Part shown: one piece after another, positions 53,267 to 61,805 of the stretch
Position numbering within the stretch: position 1 is the stretch's first letter
Layout: each line of letters opens with the position of its first letter
Origin: Bradyrhizobium sp. CCBAU 53340
GTDB taxonomy: Bacteria; Pseudomonadota; Alphaproteobacteria; Rhizobiales; Xanthobacteraceae
DNA: 64,000 nt
Direction: 5' to 3'
Assembly (NCBI RefSeq): GCF_015291645.1
Contig: NZ_CP030055.1
Coordinates: forward strand, 1,364,001-1,428,000
Notes under the pieces: model-generated
What the model was told of the DNA's origin: nothing
What the model saw: the letters and a program-made list of their open reading frames with translations, nothing else
The model's database searches: none
Made by a program: the position numbers and the translations under genes

Positions 53267-54547
53267 ATGAGCAACGTCTCCTCCGTATCCGCAGCGGCCG
53301 TCGAGAGCAGCGGCGCGCTCATTCGCAACCGCTGGGTTCGCATCCTCGGCGTTTCTTTCGTGATGTATGTGCTGGCCCATGTCGACCGTGTGAACCTGTC
53401 GATGGCGGCACCTTACGTCCGCGAGGAGCTGTCGCTGTCGCCGGCAAGTCTCGGCTTTGCCACCGGCCTGTTCTTCTGGGGCTACATCGTCCTGCAGATC
53501 CCGGCCGGCCGCCTGGCCTCGACCTGGAGCCCGAAACGGGTGCTGCTGTGCCTGCTCTTGCTGTGGAGCTCGGCCTCGTTGACCACCGCCTTCGTCCACA
53601 CCCAGACCGAGCTCAGCATCAATCGCTTCGCGCTGGGACTATCCGAAGGCGGCGTGCTGACCTGCACATTGGTGCTGATCCGCAACTGGTTCACCCGGGC
53701 CGAACGTGCCCGGGCCAACGCGCTGTTTCTGCTCAGCCTGCCGATCGGCCCGATGATCGCAAGCCCGATCTCCGGACTGATCCTGTCCTATGCGGATTGG
53801 CGCTGGATGTTCGTGATCGAGGCGGTGCCTGGTTTCTTCTGGGCGCTGGTCTGGGCCTGGGCAATCGACGATCGCCCGCAGGATGCAAGCTGGCTCACCG
53901 AGGATGAGCGCGTGCGGCTCGTCCGGCAACTGGCGGAGGAGGATGATGCGACGGTGCGTATCACCGGCCACTGGCTGTCGACGCTCTGGCATCCGAGCGT
54001 GCTGCTGCTGGCGCTCTATAATTTCTTCGCACTGATGGCCGAGTGGGGCGTCAATTTCTGGTTTCCGACGGTGCTCAAGGAAACCGGCCTGCCGATCGGC
54101 GTGGTCGGGCTGCTGGCCGCATTGCCGCCGGCGCTCGGGATCGCGCTGATGATCGGCATGGCTGCCAGCTCCGATCGCCTCCGCGAGCGCAAATGGCACA
54201 TGATTGGCACCACCGCGCTGTCCGGCCTGCCGCTGCTGGCCATGCAGTTCACCGGCGGCGGCGCGATGTGGACCGTGCTCTGCCTGTCGCTGGCAATCGC
54301 GATCTTTCTCGGCCGCTTCGGGCCGTTCTGGACCTTGCCCGGCGAGGTGCTGCCCCCGACGGTGATCGGCGTCGGTATCGGCCTGATCAACGGCGCCGGC
54401 AATCTCGGCGGGACGGTCGGTCCCTATTTCTTCGGCGTGGTGAAGACGCAGACCGGCACGTTCACACTGGCGCTCGCCGCGGCCGGAATCTCGCTGGTGC
54501 TGAGCGCGTTGATCGCCGTGCCGATCAGGGCAAGACGCGCGCCGTGA
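53267..54547 (+). CDS. MFS transporter, ACS/phthalate-permease-like
   Basis: A 426-residue major-facilitator carrier with twelve helices. The N-half motif is FVMYVLAHVDRVNLSMAAPYV followed by GLFFWGYIVLQIPAGRLAS and the RNWFTRAERARANALFLL loop, typical of the anion:cation symporter family. It starts 18 bp after the sulfatase stop and is probably cotranscribed. The likely substrate is an organic acid or sulfate ester hydrolysed by the sulfatase (inference). Confidence 0.87.
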   Translation: MSNVSSVSAAAVESSGALIRNRWVRILGVSFVMYVLAHVDRVNLSMAAPYVREELSLSPASLGFATGLFFWGYIVLQIPAGRLASTWSPKRVLLCLLLLWSSASLTTAFVHTQTELSINRFALGLSEGGVLTCTLVLIRNWFTRAERARANALFLLSLPIGPMIASPISGLILSYADWRWMFVIEAVPGFFWALVWAWAIDDRPQDASWLTEDERVRLVRQLAEEDDATVRITGHWLSTLWHPSVLLLALYNFFALMAEWGVNFWFPTVLKETGLPIGVVGLLAALPPALGIALMIGMAASSDRLRERKWHMIGTTALSGLPLLAMQFTGGGAMWTVLCLSLAIAIFLGRFGPFWTLPGEVLPPTVIGVGIGLINGAGNLGGTVGPYFFGVVKTQTGTFTLALAAAGISLVLSALIAVPIRARRAP

Positions 54548-54596
54548 TGTCGGGGCCGGCTCGTCGCACGTGACCGGCTCTGTTATAGATTTCGGG

Positions 54597-55469
54597 ATGG
54601 AGCTTCGACATCTCGAACAGATCGTCGCGGTCTGCCGCTCCGGCAGTTTCAGCGGCGCAGCCAAGGCACTCGGCATCGCACAGCCGACGCTCAGCAAGAG
54701 CATCAGCCGCTTGGAGGCCAAGCTCGGCGTCAAGCTGTTCGAGCGCACCAACGCCAATGCGCGGCCAACGGTCTATGCGCAGTTCGTCGCCGACCACGCC
54801 GCGACCCTGCTCCAGAACGTCACGGCGCTCAGCCATGAGCTCGAGCAGATGGCCAAGGGCGAAGCCGGGCTGTTGCGTATCGGGGTCGGACCCGCAACGC
54901 GGCTGCGTCCGCTGCCGCAATTGATTCGCAAGGCGACGGAGGCCTTCCCGCAGCTTCAAATCGTCACCCGTTATGCCGGGCCGAATCTGATGATGCGGGC
55001 GCTGCGTGCAGGAACGTTCGATGTCGTGTTCTGTCACCGCGAGATCGCAGCGTCGCAGGCCGACCTGATCCGGATCAAGATTTTTGAGGATCGCTACGTC
55101 GTCGTGGCGCGGCGCGATCATCCGGCCTGCCAGGGCACGCCGCTGTCGGCGCAGGAATTTTCCGGGCTGCCGCTGGCAAGCGCCGGGATCACGCCGGACT
55201 TCGGCGCCTGGCTGGGCGAGCCCGGCGACCACCGGCAGCGCAAGCTCGAGGCGTTCCTGTCCGACGACTATGACCTGATCAAGCAGGTGGCGCTGATGCC
55301 GGGCTATGTCGCGCGCGGCCCGCGCTTCGTGTTCGAGCAGGAGCTGGCGCGTGGCGATCTCGTGGAAATCCCGCTCGAGCGGGATTTCCAGTATGAGTGC
55401 TGGATGCTGACGACCAGCGCGCTGTGGCGCTCGCCGATCGTCAAGGCCGTGGCGCGCCTGGCGAAATGA
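54597..55469 (+). CDS. LysR-family transcriptional regulator
   Basis: A 290-residue regulator with an N-terminal winged helix (LRHLEQIVAVCRSGSFSGAAKAL then IAQPTLSKSISRLEAKLG) and an effector domain from about residue 90. It follows the MFS gene on the same strand with a 49-bp gap, an unusual arrangement for LysR proteins, which are mostly divergent from their targets. It may be the last gene of the sulfatase unit and regulate it. The ATG at 54597 gives the normal family N-terminus. Confidence 0.87.
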   Translation: MELRHLEQIVAVCRSGSFSGAAKALGIAQPTLSKSISRLEAKLGVKLFERTNANARPTVYAQFVADHAATLLQNVTALSHELEQMAKGEAGLLRIGVGPATRLRPLPQLIRKATEAFPQLQIVTRYAGPNLMMRALRAGTFDVVFCHREIAASQADLIRIKIFEDRYVVVARRDHPACQGTPLSAQEFSGLPLASAGITPDFGAWLGEPGDHRQRKLEAFLSDDYDLIKQVALMPGYVARGPRFVFEQELARGDLVEIPLERDFQYECWMLTTSALWRSPIVKAVARLAK

Positions 55470-55472
55470 CCG

Positions 55473-55748
55473 CTACTGCGCGGCGGCTTCGCGCTTGCGG
55501 GCGGCCGTGGCGGCGGCGTGCTCGCGGTCCATCACGGCGCGGCAGCCGGGGCTGACCTGCGACCTGTTGCGGACCATGCAGGCGGTGATGCGCGGGATGT
55601 CGGGGATTTCACTGGAGCACAGCCGCATCGCATCGCCCGAGCACATCTGCTGCGCTTCGGGCGAGAAGGCGAGGCCGGGCGATGTCTGGAGGGTGATGGC
55701 GGCGGTGGCGAAGGCCAGCAGCGAAGCGATGGTCTGGTAGCGTGTCAT
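55473..55748 (-). CDS. small secreted four-cysteine protein A
   Basis: A 91-residue protein with a signal peptide (IASLLAFATAAITLQTSPGLAF) and a mature region with cysteines spaced C-x7-C-x12-C-x11-C (QQMCSGDAMRLC, ITACMVRNRSQVSPGC), then an Ala/Arg-rich helical tail. The spacing resembles the cysteine-rich GLG1 repeat found in many alphaproteobacterial exported proteins. The protein at 56003-56248 has exactly the same spacing. The role is unknown. It converges with the LysR gene, with stops 3 bp apart. Confidence 0.72.
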   Translation of the reverse strand: MTRYQTIASLLAFATAAITLQTSPGLAFSPEAQQMCSGDAMRLCSSEIPDIPRITACMVRNRSQVSPGCRAVMDREHAAATAARKREAAAQ

Positions 55749-56002
55749 GAAGAACGGATCCCCGAGTTCCGTGGGTTGAACCACTTTGTTTTGGGGCGCC
55801 GCACGCGGTTTGACCTGCCGCATGTCACAACCTTCACGCCGGGAACTCAGTCCCGCATGTGGTCGCTCGATCTCTTGATGTTCGAATCGGAAAGTGCTGC
55901 GCCGCCCGATTCGAGTATGCGCCAAAGTCGCCAAGCTTCAATGGGAGATGCGAAGGAATTCGCAGCTGTTGCGCGAGCGTCACGCAAAATGGCGGCGCGA
56001 GC

Positions 56003-56248
56003 TCACATGCCGTGGCTCGCGAACACCTTGCTGCATGACCTCGACAGCTTGGCGCGGTTGGCCTGCAGGCAGCCTTGCACCGCCCCGTCATTGCCGAGAT
56101 CCTTGCGGCACAGCCGCGAGGCATCGCGCGAGCAGGCGTTCTGCTCCTGCGGTGTGCCCATATGGCCCTGCGCAAAGGCGGGTGCGTTCGACAGGCCGCC
56201 GAGGGCCGTGAGGGTGATCGTCGCCAGCAACAACAGTTTACGAGACAT
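56003..56248 (-). CDS. small secreted four-cysteine protein B
   Basis: An 81-residue protein with a signal peptide (LLLLATITLTALGGLSNAPAFA) and a mature part ACSRDASRLC ... GCLQANRAKLSRSC with cysteine spacing C-x7-C-x12-C-x11-C. It is a paralogue of protein A at 55473-55748, sharing also RLC, NR and S-x-x-C positions. GGAG lies 7 bases before the ATG at 56248. Two disulfides or a metal site are likely in the periplasm; no function is known. Confidence 0.75.
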   Translation of the reverse strand: MSRKLLLLATITLTALGGLSNAPAFAQGHMGTPQEQNACSRDASRLCRKDLGNDGAVQGCLQANRAKLSRSCSKVFASHGM

Positions 56249-56391
56249 CGGCGGCTCCAGATCTGACAGGTGAATTTCAGGTCCTGTCTGAACTCGTCGC
56301 CTTGCCACTTGTTCCCCCAAAGGCGCCCGTAGCCGCTATCCAAGGTTCCCGCTGCGCTGCTATAAAAGCCGCTGAGGATGAGGAGTCATCG

Positions 56392-56817
56392 ATGAAGCGC
56401 TATCTAGTGTTTGCACTCGTTGGCCCGTTCGTGGGCGGCTTCCTGTTGTTGCTGACGACGACCTACCAGTCCGGCTATTGGACGCAGACCAATCTTGGCG
56501 AGGTCGGCAAGCTGTTCGTCGTGTTCTTCAAGACGCTGCAATACAGCTATCTGTTCGGCTTCCTGCCGTCGCTGATGATCGGCGCGGTCGATGACATCCT
56601 GATCCATGTCAGGCGGATCCGGCCAGGCTTGCGCATGCTGCTGGTCGGCCTGGTCGCCTTCATCCTCGCCGCGTTCACCTACGGCTCGCGCGGGGCGGAT
56701 TCGGGTGCGGTGCAGTTCGTCCTGTATGGCCTCGTCGGCTTCGTGCCGTCGGTGCTCTCATCCTGGTTCGTGCACCATTATGTCGAGGAGCCGCAACCGG
56801 CGGCAGCGACGAGCTGA
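56392..56817 (+). CDS. four-helix membrane protein of unknown function
   Basis: A 141-residue protein with helices FALVGPFVGGFLLLLTT, FGFLPSLMIGAVDDILI, LLVGLVAFILAAFTYG and FVLYGLVGFVPSVLSSWFV. GAGGAG lies 6 bases before the ATG at 56392. No catalytic motif was recognised. It stands divergent to the four-cysteine protein B and is followed 60 bp later by the DUF4112 gene. Confidence 0.7.
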   Translation: MKRYLVFALVGPFVGGFLLLLTTTYQSGYWTQTNLGEVGKLFVVFFKTLQYSYLFGFLPSLMIGAVDDILIHVRRIRPGLRMLLVGLVAFILAAFTYGSRGADSGAVQFVLYGLVGFVPSVLSSWFVHHYVEEPQPAAATS

Positions 56818-56877
56818 GCGCGCGACCTTTGGACTCGAGGCAGCAACCTCTGCTGCGCCCGTGCGTTTGCTGATGGC

Positions 56878-57435
56878 ATGACCATGACCGACGACGACAT
56901 TCTCACGCCACGCAGGTCCCGTTCCGGAACGCATTCGCGTGCCGACTTTTCGGGCCGCGAGGCGCGTGGACCGATCATCGACCAGGACGGCCAAGAAATC
57001 CGCCCTGAGCAGATCCGTTCCGAAACCCTGGAGCAGGGGTTTCGAGAGTTTCGCTTCGAATTCGGGCAAGGCAGCCCGTTCGGCAATCTGACAAGGGAGC
57101 AGCGGATCCTCAGGCTCGAGGCGATCGCAAAACTGCTCGATGTCGCCTTCATCCTGCCCGGCACCAATATCCGCTATGGCATCGACGGGCTGATCGGCCT
57201 GATCCCCGTCATCGGCGACATCATCACCACCGCGATCTCGCTGTGGCTGGTACGCGAGGCCCGCGCGCTGGGCGCGCCCTGGTACATCACCGCGCGCATG
57301 CTCGGCAATGTCGCGATCGACGGCGTGGTCGGCATGGTGCCGCTCGCGGGCGATGCCTTCGACGTCATGTTTCGCGCCAACATGCGCAACGTGCGCCTGT
57401 TGCGCCGCTGGCTCGACAAGCAGCCGCGGATGTAG
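56878..57435 (+). CDS. DUF4112 domain protein
   Basis: A 185-residue protein. The first 80 residues are hydrophilic and probably cytoplasmic. The DUF4112 domain follows: LEAIAKLLDVAFILPGTNIR, YGIDGLIGLIPVIGDIITT, LGNVAIDGVVGMVPLAGDAF and DVMFRANMRNVRLL. The domain is a small conserved membrane-associated module with two hydrophobic GDxI/GDAF hairpins and no known function. The family is usually about 110-180 residues, so this is complete. Confidence 0.83.
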   Translation: MTMTDDDILTPRRSRSGTHSRADFSGREARGPIIDQDGQEIRPEQIRSETLEQGFREFRFEFGQGSPFGNLTREQRILRLEAIAKLLDVAFILPGTNIRYGIDGLIGLIPVIGDIITTAISLWLVREARALGAPWYITARMLGNVAIDGVVGMVPLAGDAFDVMFRANMRNVRLLRRWLDKQPRM

Positions 57436-57461
57436 CTCTTCGCCCGTCCTGCCTTCCTCTA

Positions 57462-57630
57462 CGTGTCCCGGACAAGGTGCGGCGCGTCAGCGCTGCGCCG
57501 CAGAGCGGGACCCAGAAACCACCGGGGATGTCGACGCGTGGCCCCGGCTCTGCAGCGCACCGCTGTAGGAGCGCTGCCATAGCGCGTCGTAGACGCGCGT
57601 AAACGTGCTGATGGCGTCCGGGGCACGAAA
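57462..57630. repeat. GTCCCGG-type dispersed palindromic repeat
   Basis: A left part (GTGTCCCGGACAAGGTGCGGCG ... GAGCGGGACCCAG) and a right part (CCGGCTCTGCAGCGC ... GTCCGGGGCACGA) form a nested inverted repeat. This is the class also seen at 61634-61765 and related to 37905-37958. It fills most of the 296-bp gap between convergent genes; no gene was seen there. Confidence 0.6.
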
Positions 57631-57670
57631 GTCGTCGCCTCGCTTCCGTAAGCGGGAGAACCAGAAACGC

Positions 57671-57703
57671 AAAAAGCGCGACAGCCTTTCGGCCGTCGCG
57701 CTT
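57671..57703 (-). terminator. intrinsic terminator of the 57732 gene
   Basis: In the minus direction the stem AAGCGCGAC / GTCGCGCTT is followed by TTT. It lies about 30 bp after the stop of the gene at 57732-58025. Confidence 0.8.
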
Positions 57704-57731
57704 CCTGCGCACATCGGACTTTGCGAAAAAC

Positions 57732-58025
57732 TTACGCCGCGTCGGCGTCGGTCTCTGCGGCCGGCGCCGGCTTGGGGCGGCGCGGCAGCGGGAAGGCTTC
57801 GCTCTCATAGAGGGAGCGGATGCCGTTCTGATCGAAACGAGCTTCCTCGACCTGGAGATACGCGCCGTTCAGCGAATCCGTCGGCAACTGCTCCATCGCG
57901 AACTGCACGGCCTCGGCCGCGGTGCCGAACCGGCGATAGGTGAAGCCGGCACGCTTCTTCTTGCGGATGGCAGCGGGGAAGAGCTCGGCGGAAGTATTGA
58001 AGTTGAACGGACGCAGTGGACGCAT
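57732..58025 (-). CDS. conserved small protein of unknown function
   Basis: A 97-residue cytoplasmic protein ([20 protein letters not shown] start; [40 protein letters not shown]) ending in a Pro/Ala-rich tail. The pattern is a small alpha/beta domain of a kind common in rhizobial genomes but without a named function. The ATG at 58025 has GAGGT about 9 bases upstream. It carries a clear terminator downstream, so it is transcribed alone. Confidence 0.65.
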   Translation of the reverse strand: MRPLRPFNFNTSAELFPAAIRKKKRAGFTYRRFGTAAEAVQFAMEQLPTDSLNGAYLQVEEARFDQNGIRSLYESEAFPLPRRPKPAPAAETDADAA

Positions 58026-58237
58026 GGTCAAAGACCTCGTGATCTTCTCTGGGGCTTTAAGCGCGTGGGGTTTGGGAGGGCAGGGGCCGCGATGGAGCGG
58101 GCCCGCCGCATGTCATTTTCGCCCCCTAATATAGGCTGTTTTGACAGAAATGCGACCCCTGCGATGGGAGATGATGAATCCGCGCATGGCAGCCCCGCAG
58201 GGGCTATAATCCAAGTAATTTCAATAGCTTATATGGT

Positions 58238-58402
58238 TTACAATTTGCCAAGAAGCAGCAGGACGATCAGCACCACGAGCACGACGCCGCCGATCCCCAT
58301 GCCGGAATGGCCCATGCCGTAGCCATAGCCGCCGATCCGGCCGGACATGCCGCCCAGCAGATAAATGATCACCAGGATGATCAGGATGGTCCCGAGTGAC
58401 AT
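58238..58402 (-). CDS. DUF3309-like small membrane protein
   Basis: A 54-residue protein with two hydrophobic segments (LGTILIILVIIYLLGG and GGVVLVVLIVLLLLGKL) around a Gly/Tyr-rich loop (SGRIGGYGYGMGHSGMG). This is the layout of the very short DUF3309 family, common in alphaproteobacteria, function unknown. GGGAGGG lies 6 bases before the ATG at 58402, which supports this start over longer frames. Confidence 0.8.
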   Translation of the reverse strand: MSLGTILIILVIIYLLGGMSGRIGGYGYGMGHSGMGIGGVVLVVLIVLLLLGKL

Positions 58403-58508
58403 GGCATCCCTCCCTGGCGGCCGCCGGATAAGGCTCACGGCGCGCCGCCATAGAAGAAAAGCATATCGCGGCGCCGGGTTCCATGGCGGAACCAGGCGCC
58501 GCGTCATC

Positions 58509-58925
58509 TTATTTCGGCTCGAGCTTCAGCGCTGCCGAATTGATGCAGTAGCGCAGGCCGGTCGGCCCCGGTCCGTCCGGGAAGACATGGCCGAGATGGC
58601 CGCTGCATTTGGAGCAGAGCACCTCGGTGCGGATCATGCCGTGGCTGCTGTCCCGCTCCTCGTCGATATGGCTCTCGACGGCAGGCGCGGTGAAGCTCGG
58701 CCAGCCGCAGCCGGAATCGAACTTGGCATCGGATTCGAACAGCACGTTGCCGCAGCCGGCGCAGACATAGGTGCCGGCACGGTGATCGTGCTCATACTCG
58801 CCCGTGAAGGGACGCTCGGTCGCCTTCTCGCGCAGCACCGCGTATTGCATCGGCGTCAGCTCGCGCCGCCACTGGTCTTCGCTCTTGACGACTTTGTCGG
58901 TGGTTTTCGTCTTGGTGTCGGGCAT
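58509..58925 (-). CDS. msrB: peptide methionine-R-sulfoxide reductase
   Basis: A 138-residue enzyme that reduces methionine-R-sulfoxide in proteins. The catalytic Cys is in [10 protein letters not shown] near the C-terminus, zinc ligands are in CAGCG and [12 protein letters not shown], and the substrate motif GCGWPSF is intact. There is no signal peptide, so it is cytoplasmic. It lies 30 bp downstream of msrA on the same strand and is probably cotranscribed, although msrA is predicted to be exported. Confidence 0.94.
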   Translation of the reverse strand: MPDTKTKTTDKVVKSEDQWRRELTPMQYAVLREKATERPFTGEYEHDHRAGTYVCAGCGNVLFESDAKFDSGCGWPSFTAPAVESHIDEERDSSHGMIRTEVLCSKCSGHLGHVFPDGPGPTGLRYCINSAALKLEPK

Positions 58926-58955
58926 GGGTCTCCCGTTTTTCTGATGGTCTTGCGA

Positions 58956-59657
58956 TCAGTTGGTGGCTTTGCTGGCACTCACCAGCGTCGGCTTCTCGAT
59001 GTAGTTATCCGCGAACAGCTTTTTCAGGTTCTCGACCTTCGGGATGTCGTTATAGGCGATGTAGGGCTGGTTCGGGTGCAGCGTCAGATAGTCCTGGTGA
59101 TAGGCCTCGGCCGGATAAAACGCCTCCAGCGCACTGATCTTGGTCACGATCGGCTTGCTGAACACCTTGGCGCCGTCGAGCTGGGCGATATAGGCCTCGG
59201 CGATCTTCTTCTGCTCGTCAGACGTGGTGAAGATGGCCGAGCGATATTGCGTGCCGGTGTCCGGTCCCTGGCGGTTGAGCTGGGTCGGATCGTGCGCCAC
59301 CGAGAAGTAGATCTGGAGGATCTTGCCGTAGGAGATCTTCTTCGGGTCGAACTTGATCTCGACCGACTCGGCGTGGCCGGTGCGGCCGGTCGAGACGGTC
59401 TGGTAGTCGGCGGTCGCCTTGGTGCCGCCGGCATAGCCGGAGACGGCGTTGACGACACCGGCGGTGTGCTGGAATACGCCCTGCACGCCCCAGAAGCATC
59501 CGCCGGCGACAACAGCAGTCTGGATCCCGCTCGCGGGGCTTGCGTCCATCGCAGGGGCGGGGATCACGACGGCGTCTTCTGCGGCCCGGGTCGGGGCGGC
59601 AAAGCCCAGCGACAAGGCGGCGGTGGCGGCGAGCAGGGACAGGACGGAGCGGCGCAT
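58956..59657 (-). CDS. msrA: peptide methionine-S-sulfoxide reductase, exported
   Basis: A 233-residue enzyme with an N-terminal signal peptide (SVLSLLAATAALSLGFAAP) and the catalytic motif VAGGCFWGVQGVF (nucleophilic Cys in GCFW), followed by VSGYAGG, GHAESVEIKFDP and the family's C-terminal EAYHQDYL. It reduces methionine-S-sulfoxide in proteins, here predicted to act in the periplasm. The pairing with a cytoplasmic MsrB in the same unit is unusual. Confidence 0.92.
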   Translation of the reverse strand: MRRSVLSLLAATAALSLGFAAPTRAAEDAVVIPAPAMDASPASGIQTAVVAGGCFWGVQGVFQHTAGVVNAVSGYAGGTKATADYQTVSTGRTGHAESVEIKFDPKKISYGKILQIYFSVAHDPTQLNRQGPDTGTQYRSAIFTTSDEQKKIAEAYIAQLDGAKVFSKPIVTKISALEAFYPAEAYHQDYLTLHPNQPYIAYNDIPKVENLKKLFADNYIEKPTLVSASKATN

Positions 59658-59902
59658 GGCGGATCCTCTTTCGGAAGGCCTGACAGTCTAGGGCGGTTGA
59701 GGGCGGGCGAACAGCCTGCCCGGCGATTTCGGACATTTCAGATACGGACCGACCGGGCGATTGTTACGGCCGGGGCGACACGAGTCCGTGAAAAAGCCGC
59801 GCCCCGCAGCCCGGCTTGGCGGGATAGGGAACTCCGGCTAGATGAACCGGCGCGATCGCCGTTCCGACTCAAAAATGTGGTGGCTGGAGCTGATCTGACA
59901 AC

Positions 59903-61591
59903 ATGCTGCGCCTCGTCCCCCTGATCTCGGTCGTGCTCCTCGCCGGCGTCGCGATCGCTGCGGCCGAGCCGCAAGCCGGCGACGATCTCGCCATTTGCCG
60001 CGACCGTCAGGCCGAGACCCAGGCGCGGGTGACGGCCTGCGAGAATCTGCTCAACGCCGACCGCGTCACCGGCAAGGACAAGTCGCTGGCGCTCGTCGTT
60101 CACGGCAACGCGCTGATCGGCAAGCACAACTACGACAGCGCCATCGAGGCCCTGTCCTCGGCCATCGAGCTCGATCCGGACAATATCGGCGCCATCAATG
60201 TGCGCGGCGTCGCCCACGAGCACAAGGGCGAGGACGATCTCGCAATGGCCGACTACAATCTCGCCATCCAGAAGCGGTCGAATTTCGGCTTCGCGTACAA
60301 CAACCGCGGAACGATCCAGCTGCGCCGGGGCGCGCTGCAAAGTGCGCTCGACGATTTCAACCTGTCGATCAAGTACACGCCCAAATTCCTGTTCGGCTGG
60401 ACCAACCGCGCCCGCGTGCGCACCCTGATGAAGGACTATGACGGCGCGATCGCCGATTTCGCGGAGGCCGAGAAGATCGATCCGACCGCGCAGCAGATCG
60501 CCAGCAATCGCTGCATCACCTATGGCCTGATGGGCAAGTTCGACCAGGCCCTGGCCGATTGCAACGGCCTGATCGAGAAGCAGCCCGGCAATGTCTACGC
60601 GATCAACAATCGCGCCGACGTCTACGTCCTGAAGGGCGATTTCGACGGCGCGCTGAAGGACTACAATGCGGCGGTCGAGCTGAACCCGAACAGCATCCGC
60701 GCGCATTCCGGCCGTGGCCAGCTCTACGAGCGCAAGAAGGATCTGGCCCAGGCCCGCGCCGACTATCGCGCCGCGGCCTATTCGCTGACGAAGTTCGACG
60801 AGCCCGACGTCGCCCGCGCCCGCGCCATCGCGCAGGAGCGGCTCGCCGCGCTGACGCCGCAAGTGCCCGTGGGCGCGCCCGGCGGGCGCCGCGTTGCGCT
60901 GGTGATCGGCAATGGGGCCTACAAGAATGTCCATGCCTTGCCCAATCCGCCACGCGACTCGAAGCTGATTGCGCGCGTGTTGAAAGATGTCGGCTTCCAG
61001 ACCGTGATCGCGGCCAGCGATCTCACCCGCGACAAGTTCTTCGATGCGCTGAAGGCTTTCGCCGACGAGGCGGAGAAGGCCGACTGGGCGGTGGTCTATT
61101 ATGCCGGCCACGGTTTCGAGATCGGCGGGGTGAATTATCTCGTCCCAATCGACGCCAAGCTTGCCGTCGACCGCGATGCCGAGACCCAGGCGGTCGCGCT
61201 GGAGCAGGTGATCGCAGCGGTGGGCGCTGCGAAAAAAGTCCGTCTGGTGATCCTGGATGCCTGCCGCGACAATCCATTCGCGCCGGGCATGCAGCACACG
61301 CTGTCGCTGAAGCTGGTCGAGAAGGGCTTTTCCAACATCGAGCCCGGCGCCGGTTTCATGGTGGTCTACGCCGCCAAGCACGGCGAGACCGCGATCGACG
61401 GCGACAATGGCGCCGACAGCCCGTTCTCCACCGCGCTCGCCCGCGAGATCAGGGTGCCGAAGGTCGAGATCCGAAAGCTGTTCGACATCGTTCGCGACGA
61501 CGTCTGGTCCGCGACCAGGCACGTGCAGCAGCCGTTCACCTACGGCTCGCCGCCGGGGAGAGAGGATTTTTATTTTGTCGCGGGGAAGTGA
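59903..61591 (+). CDS. TPR-caspase-like (peptidase C14) protein
   Basis: A 562-residue protein. A signal peptide (LVPLISVVLLAGVAIAAAEP) is followed by about six TPR repeats (residues about 60-310; ALVVHGNALIGKHNYDSAIE; INVRGVAHEHKGEDDLAMAD). A caspase-fold peptidase domain runs from about 330 to 560: RVALVIGNGAYKNVHALPNP, the catalytic His in VVYYAGHGFE and the catalytic Cys in VILDACRDNPF. The dyad is intact. It is probably periplasmic. Such TPR-caspase proteins are widespread in rhizobia and their targets are unknown. Confidence 0.88.
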   Translation: MLRLVPLISVVLLAGVAIAAAEPQAGDDLAICRDRQAETQARVTACENLLNADRVTGKDKSLALVVHGNALIGKHNYDSAIEALSSAIELDPDNIGAINVRGVAHEHKGEDDLAMADYNLAIQKRSNFGFAYNNRGTIQLRRGALQSALDDFNLSIKYTPKFLFGWTNRARVRTLMKDYDGAIADFAEAEKIDPTAQQIASNRCITYGLMGKFDQALADCNGLIEKQPGNVYAINNRADVYVLKGDFDGALKDYNAAVELNPNSIRAHSGRGQLYERKKDLAQARADYRAAAYSLTKFDEPDVARARAIAQERLAALTPQVPVGAPGGRRVALVIGNGAYKNVHALPNPPRDSKLIARVLKDVGFQTVIAASDLTRDKFFDALKAFADEAEKADWAVVYYAGHGFEIGGVNYLVPIDAKLAVDRDAETQAVALEQVIAAVGAAKKVRLVILDACRDNPFAPGMQHTLSLKLVEKGFSNIEPGAGFMVVYAAKHGETAIDGDNGADSPFSTALAREIRVPKVEIRKLFDIVRDDVWSATRHVQQPFTYGSPPGREDFYFVAGK

Positions 61592-61633
61592 GGGCGGCGT
61601 GCGGGGTGCGATGTTAGCGTCTCACATTCAGTT

Positions 61634-61765
61634 GTCGTCCCGGCGAAGGCCGGGACCCATACCCCCAGGTAGGAGTGCGGGGCAAAGCTGGCAACTCCGA
61701 GTCTTCGCAAAACGATCGCTGCGGCGTATGGGTCCCGGATCTGCGCTTCGCTTGTCCGGGACGAC
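61634..61765. repeat. GTCGTCCCGG...CCGGGACGAC dispersed inverted repeat
   Basis: The outer arms GTCGTCCCGGCGAAGGCCGG and CTTGTCCGGGACGAC, with inner GGACCCATAC / GTATGGGTCC, form a long nested inverted repeat typical of Bradyrhizobium-like intergenic sequence. It fills the gap between the convergent caspase-like and helicase genes and probably also terminates transcription. Confidence 0.75.
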
Positions 61766-61805
61766 GAGCGGGGATTGACGCCGCGGCGATACCAAAGCAT
61801 CGCGC

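Noticed and set aside
59738..61522. 594-codon frame antisense to the TPR-caspase gene
   Set aside because: No known domain; the sense strand carries TPR repeats and an intact caspase dyad.
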